From Elysia crispata (lineage: Eukaryota; Mollusca; Gastropoda; Plakobranchidae), in the NCBI GenBank assembly GCA_033675545.1, contig JAWDGP010007405.1:267501-331500 (forward strand): DNA of 64,000 nucleotides, read 5' to 3'. The notes beneath the pieces are model-generated. The model searched no databases. It saw nothing but the letters and a program-made list of their open reading frames with translations, and was not told the origin of the DNA. Position 1 is the first letter of the stretch, and each line of letters begins with the position of its first letter. A program made the position numbers and the translations under genes. Below, in pieces: positions 61,737 through 64,000 of the stretch.

Positions 61737-63013
61737 TAACTTGTGGAAAAATGGCAGGTTTCTAAACACCATGGACTCTAACGTTTGGAAAAGTGACGAG
61801 TCTCCAAGCACCTTGGTCTCAAACGCGTGGAAAAGTGGCAGGTCTCCAAACACCATGGTCTTTAACGCGTGGAAAAGTGGCAGGTCTCCAAGCACCTTGG
61901 TCTCTAGCGCGTGGAAAAGTGGCAGCTCTCCAAACACCATGGTCTCTAACGTGTGGAAAAGTGGCAGGTCTCCAAGCAGCATGGTCTCTAACGCGTGGAA
62001 AAGTGGCAGGTCTCTAAACACCTTGGTCTCTAACGCGTGGAAAAGTGGCAGGTCTCCAAGCACCTTGGTCTCTAACGCGTGGAAAAGTGGCAGGTCTCCA
62101 AGCAGCATGGTCTCTAACGCGTGGAAAAGTGGCAGGTCTCCAAGCAGCATGGTCTCTAATGCGTGGAAAAGTGGCAGGTCTCCAAGCACTCATTCTCAAG
62201 CGTGGAAAAGTGGCAGGTCTCCAAGCACCTTGGTCTCTAACGCGTGGAAAAGTGGCAGGTCTCCAAGCAGCATGGTCTCTAACGCGTGGAAAAGTGGCAG
62301 GTCTCCAAGCACCTTGGTCTCTAACGCGTGGAAAAGTGGCAGGTCTCCAAGCAGCATGATCTCTAACGCGTGGAAAAGTGGCAGGTCTCCAAGCAGCATG
62401 GTCTCTAACGCGTGGAAAAGTGGCAGGTCTCCAAGCACCTTGGTCTCTAACGCGTGGAAAAGTGGCAGGTCTCCAAGCAGCATGGTCTCTAACACGTGGA
62501 AAAGTGGCAGGTCTCCAAGCAGCATGGTCTCTAACGCGTGGAAAAGCGGCAGGTCTCCAAGCAGCATGGCCTCTAACGCGTGGAAAAGTGGCAGGTCTCC
62601 AAGCAGCATGGTCTCTAACGCGTGGAAAAGCGGCAGGTCTCCAAGCAGCATGGCCTCTAACGCGTGGAAAAGTGGCAGGTCTCCAAGCGCCTTGGTCACT
62701 AACGCGTGAAAAAGTGGCAGGTCTCCAAACAGCATGGCCTTTAACATGTAGAAATGTGGAAGATCTCCAGACAGCATGGTCTCTAACGTTTGGAAATGTG
62801 AAAGATCTCCAAACAACATGTGCTCTAACGTGAGAAAAATGTGGAAGATCTCCAAACAGCATGGTCTCTATCGTAGTAGAAATATGAAAGAAAAGATCTC
62901 CATACAGCATGGTCTCTAACGTTTGGAAAAGTGGCAGGTTTCTAAGAATCATAGCCTCTAACGTAAGAATATGTGGAAGATCTCTATGCAACATGGTCTC
63001 TAATGTTTGGACA
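61737..63013. repeat. 42-bp minisatellite, about 30 copies
   Basis: Head-to-tail copies of a 42-bp unit (GTCTCTAACGCGTGGAAAAG then TGGCAGGTCTCCAAGCAGCATG), with CAGCATG/CACCTTG/CACCATG variants at the end. The central copies are nearly identical; edge copies decay. Because 42 is a multiple of three and the unit lacks stops in several frames, long open frames appear on both strands (for example 61741-62709 plus and 62014-63021 minus). They are 14-residue periodic translations with no start context or domain, so I do not call them genes. Confidence 0.95.
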
Positions 63014-63238
63014 AAAGCCATTTTTCACTACACGAATGTCTTTAACGCTTTTTGTTACATTTGAGCTCTTACTATCAGTCATACCTTTGATGATTTCATT
63101 TATTTATAATGAATTTAAAAACTTATTACTGCAGTTTTAATACGTGTATAATCATTGACATTAGAAGACGTGAGCTCCTTCCTAAGTTTGTGTACTGTTA
63201 ATCTGTGGTCACAGCGGACTCTTCAGGATTCTGAAACC

Positions 63239-63317
63239 ATGATAAGTGGGCGGAAACCTCTTCATCTCGCCTTTCTGGTCTTTGTGGGGATGATGTATGC
63301 CTCGGCTGAGACTCAAG
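63239..63317 (+). CDS. First coding exon of a secreted or membrane protein (signal peptide)
   Basis: ATG at 63239 in good context (AAACCATGA). The 26 codons begin MISGRKPLHLAFLVFVG and end MMYASAETQ, then G|GTATGG, a good donor in phase 1. This reads as a classic signal peptide: basic n-region (R5, K6), hydrophobic core and an A-S-A type cleavage site, with mature protein starting near E-T-Q. An acceptor (GTGGTCACAG) ends at 63214. If the exon ending at 60920 is used, translation could start 10 codons earlier. The rest of the gene lies beyond 64000, so its identity is unknown. Confidence 0.5.
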
Positions 63318-64000
63318 GTATGGGATAAAATTAAGGTTTTAATTTAACGACTTTAAGTACCCTGCGATTGTTAAGTACACTGTTATTACTATACAGATGG
63401 ATGTTACCTCAATTCCGTGTATATGTAAAAGATAGCTCAAAATCCATCTCTTTACTCAAGAGCTATTTTATTGCAGACTTGTGACTTATGTTTGTGATTA
63501 GATTATATTGATGATAAAGGTCATAATTTTGTTACACCACTTACAGCTACCAACATTCCAAATAAGGAGATATTCAAGGAGAATGCAATTTAAGAAATAA
63601 ATAAATTAGAATAACATGGCCGTAACATTTTAACAAAACTAACCCGCAGAATTCAAAGCTCTTATAGCTTGGTGCTTCCAATTAAGATAAATCAGTAAAA
63701 AAAAAAAAGGATAACTATTAACTCATTTAATCTTATAAAATAAATATTAATCGGGCACAAGAAGATATTTTGAGTTGCTAAATTTTGGATCACCGAAAAT
63801 TGTGTTATTTATCCTTAAAACAATCATTAATTATAAATTCTCTATGGAAAGGTCACACGAAAGATCATTCAACTATTTAAAAAAAAGATTTTAGCTAAAA
63901 CAAGTCTGAGTAGTTTTGTCACAAAATGATATTCAGTAAATATTGTCATTGAAAAAATACCGACGCTACTATAGATATATATATATATATATATATATAT
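63318..64000 (+). other. First part of an intron of the right-hand gene
   Basis: AT-rich, no exon recognised. An (AT)n microsatellite runs from about 63974 to the window edge. Confidence 0.45.

Noticed and set aside
61741-63021. Long open frames of 322 and 335 codons over the 42-bp array as repeat proteins
   Set aside because: The unit is a multiple of three without stops in several frames on both strands, so openness is automatic. There is no start context, signal peptide or conserved non-repeat flank.

Overview
The window looks like nuclear DNA from an animal, most likely a mollusc or another lophotrochozoan. It is AT-rich, has spliced genes with GT-AG introns, very long (CT)n/(GA)n microsatellites, several minisatellites, DNA-transposon fossils and many decayed pieces of fibrinogen-related exons (a family greatly expanded in gastropods). 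The taxonomic call is inference; there is no species-specific marker.

Two complete protein genes can be assembled, both on the + strand. Gene A (1733-6552, three coding exons, 176 residues) and gene B (50496-54989, four coding exons, 368 residues) both encode four-pass membrane proteins of the PMP22/claudin superfamily, with the W-GLW-C-C signature in the first extracellular loop. Their first two introns lie at matching positions in the same phase, so they are related genes and not chance ORFs. Gene B has a long cytoplasmic tail with 12-residue repeats and a C-terminal PDZ-ligand-like end. A third gene starts near the right edge: a signal-peptide exon at 63239-63317 with a good donor, possibly preceded by an exon ending at 60920. 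The rest of it lies outside the window.

Layout: 1-1732, microsatellite, 82-bp tandem array and 5' flank of gene A; 1733-6552, gene A, whose large second intron holds an 82-bp and a 28-bp tandem array; 6553-13300, probable 3' UTR, AT-rich DNA and one small pogo-like element; 13340-16440 and 19010-22080, two decayed copies of one DNA transposon in the same orientation; 26500-41810, a nested tandem array of degenerate fibrinogen-domain exon pieces, including a 2.68-kb tandem duplication and two MITE-like insertions; 42265-44170, a decayed unrecognised coding element; 45300-45960, a Merlin (IS1595-like) transposase fossil; 46000-50495, no gene seen; 50496-56300, gene B with its 3' UTR; 56300-61700, microsatellites, a 98-bp tandem array and a candidate promoter or first exon; 61737-63013, a 42-bp minisatellite open in several frames; 63239-64000, start of the third gene.

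The two claudin-like proteins would act in the plasma membrane, probably at cell-cell contacts. The other material is mostly repeats and fossils. Most remaining open frames are microsatellite or minisatellite translations, or shadows on the opposite strand. No retroviral, Polinton-like or toxin fossils were recognised.
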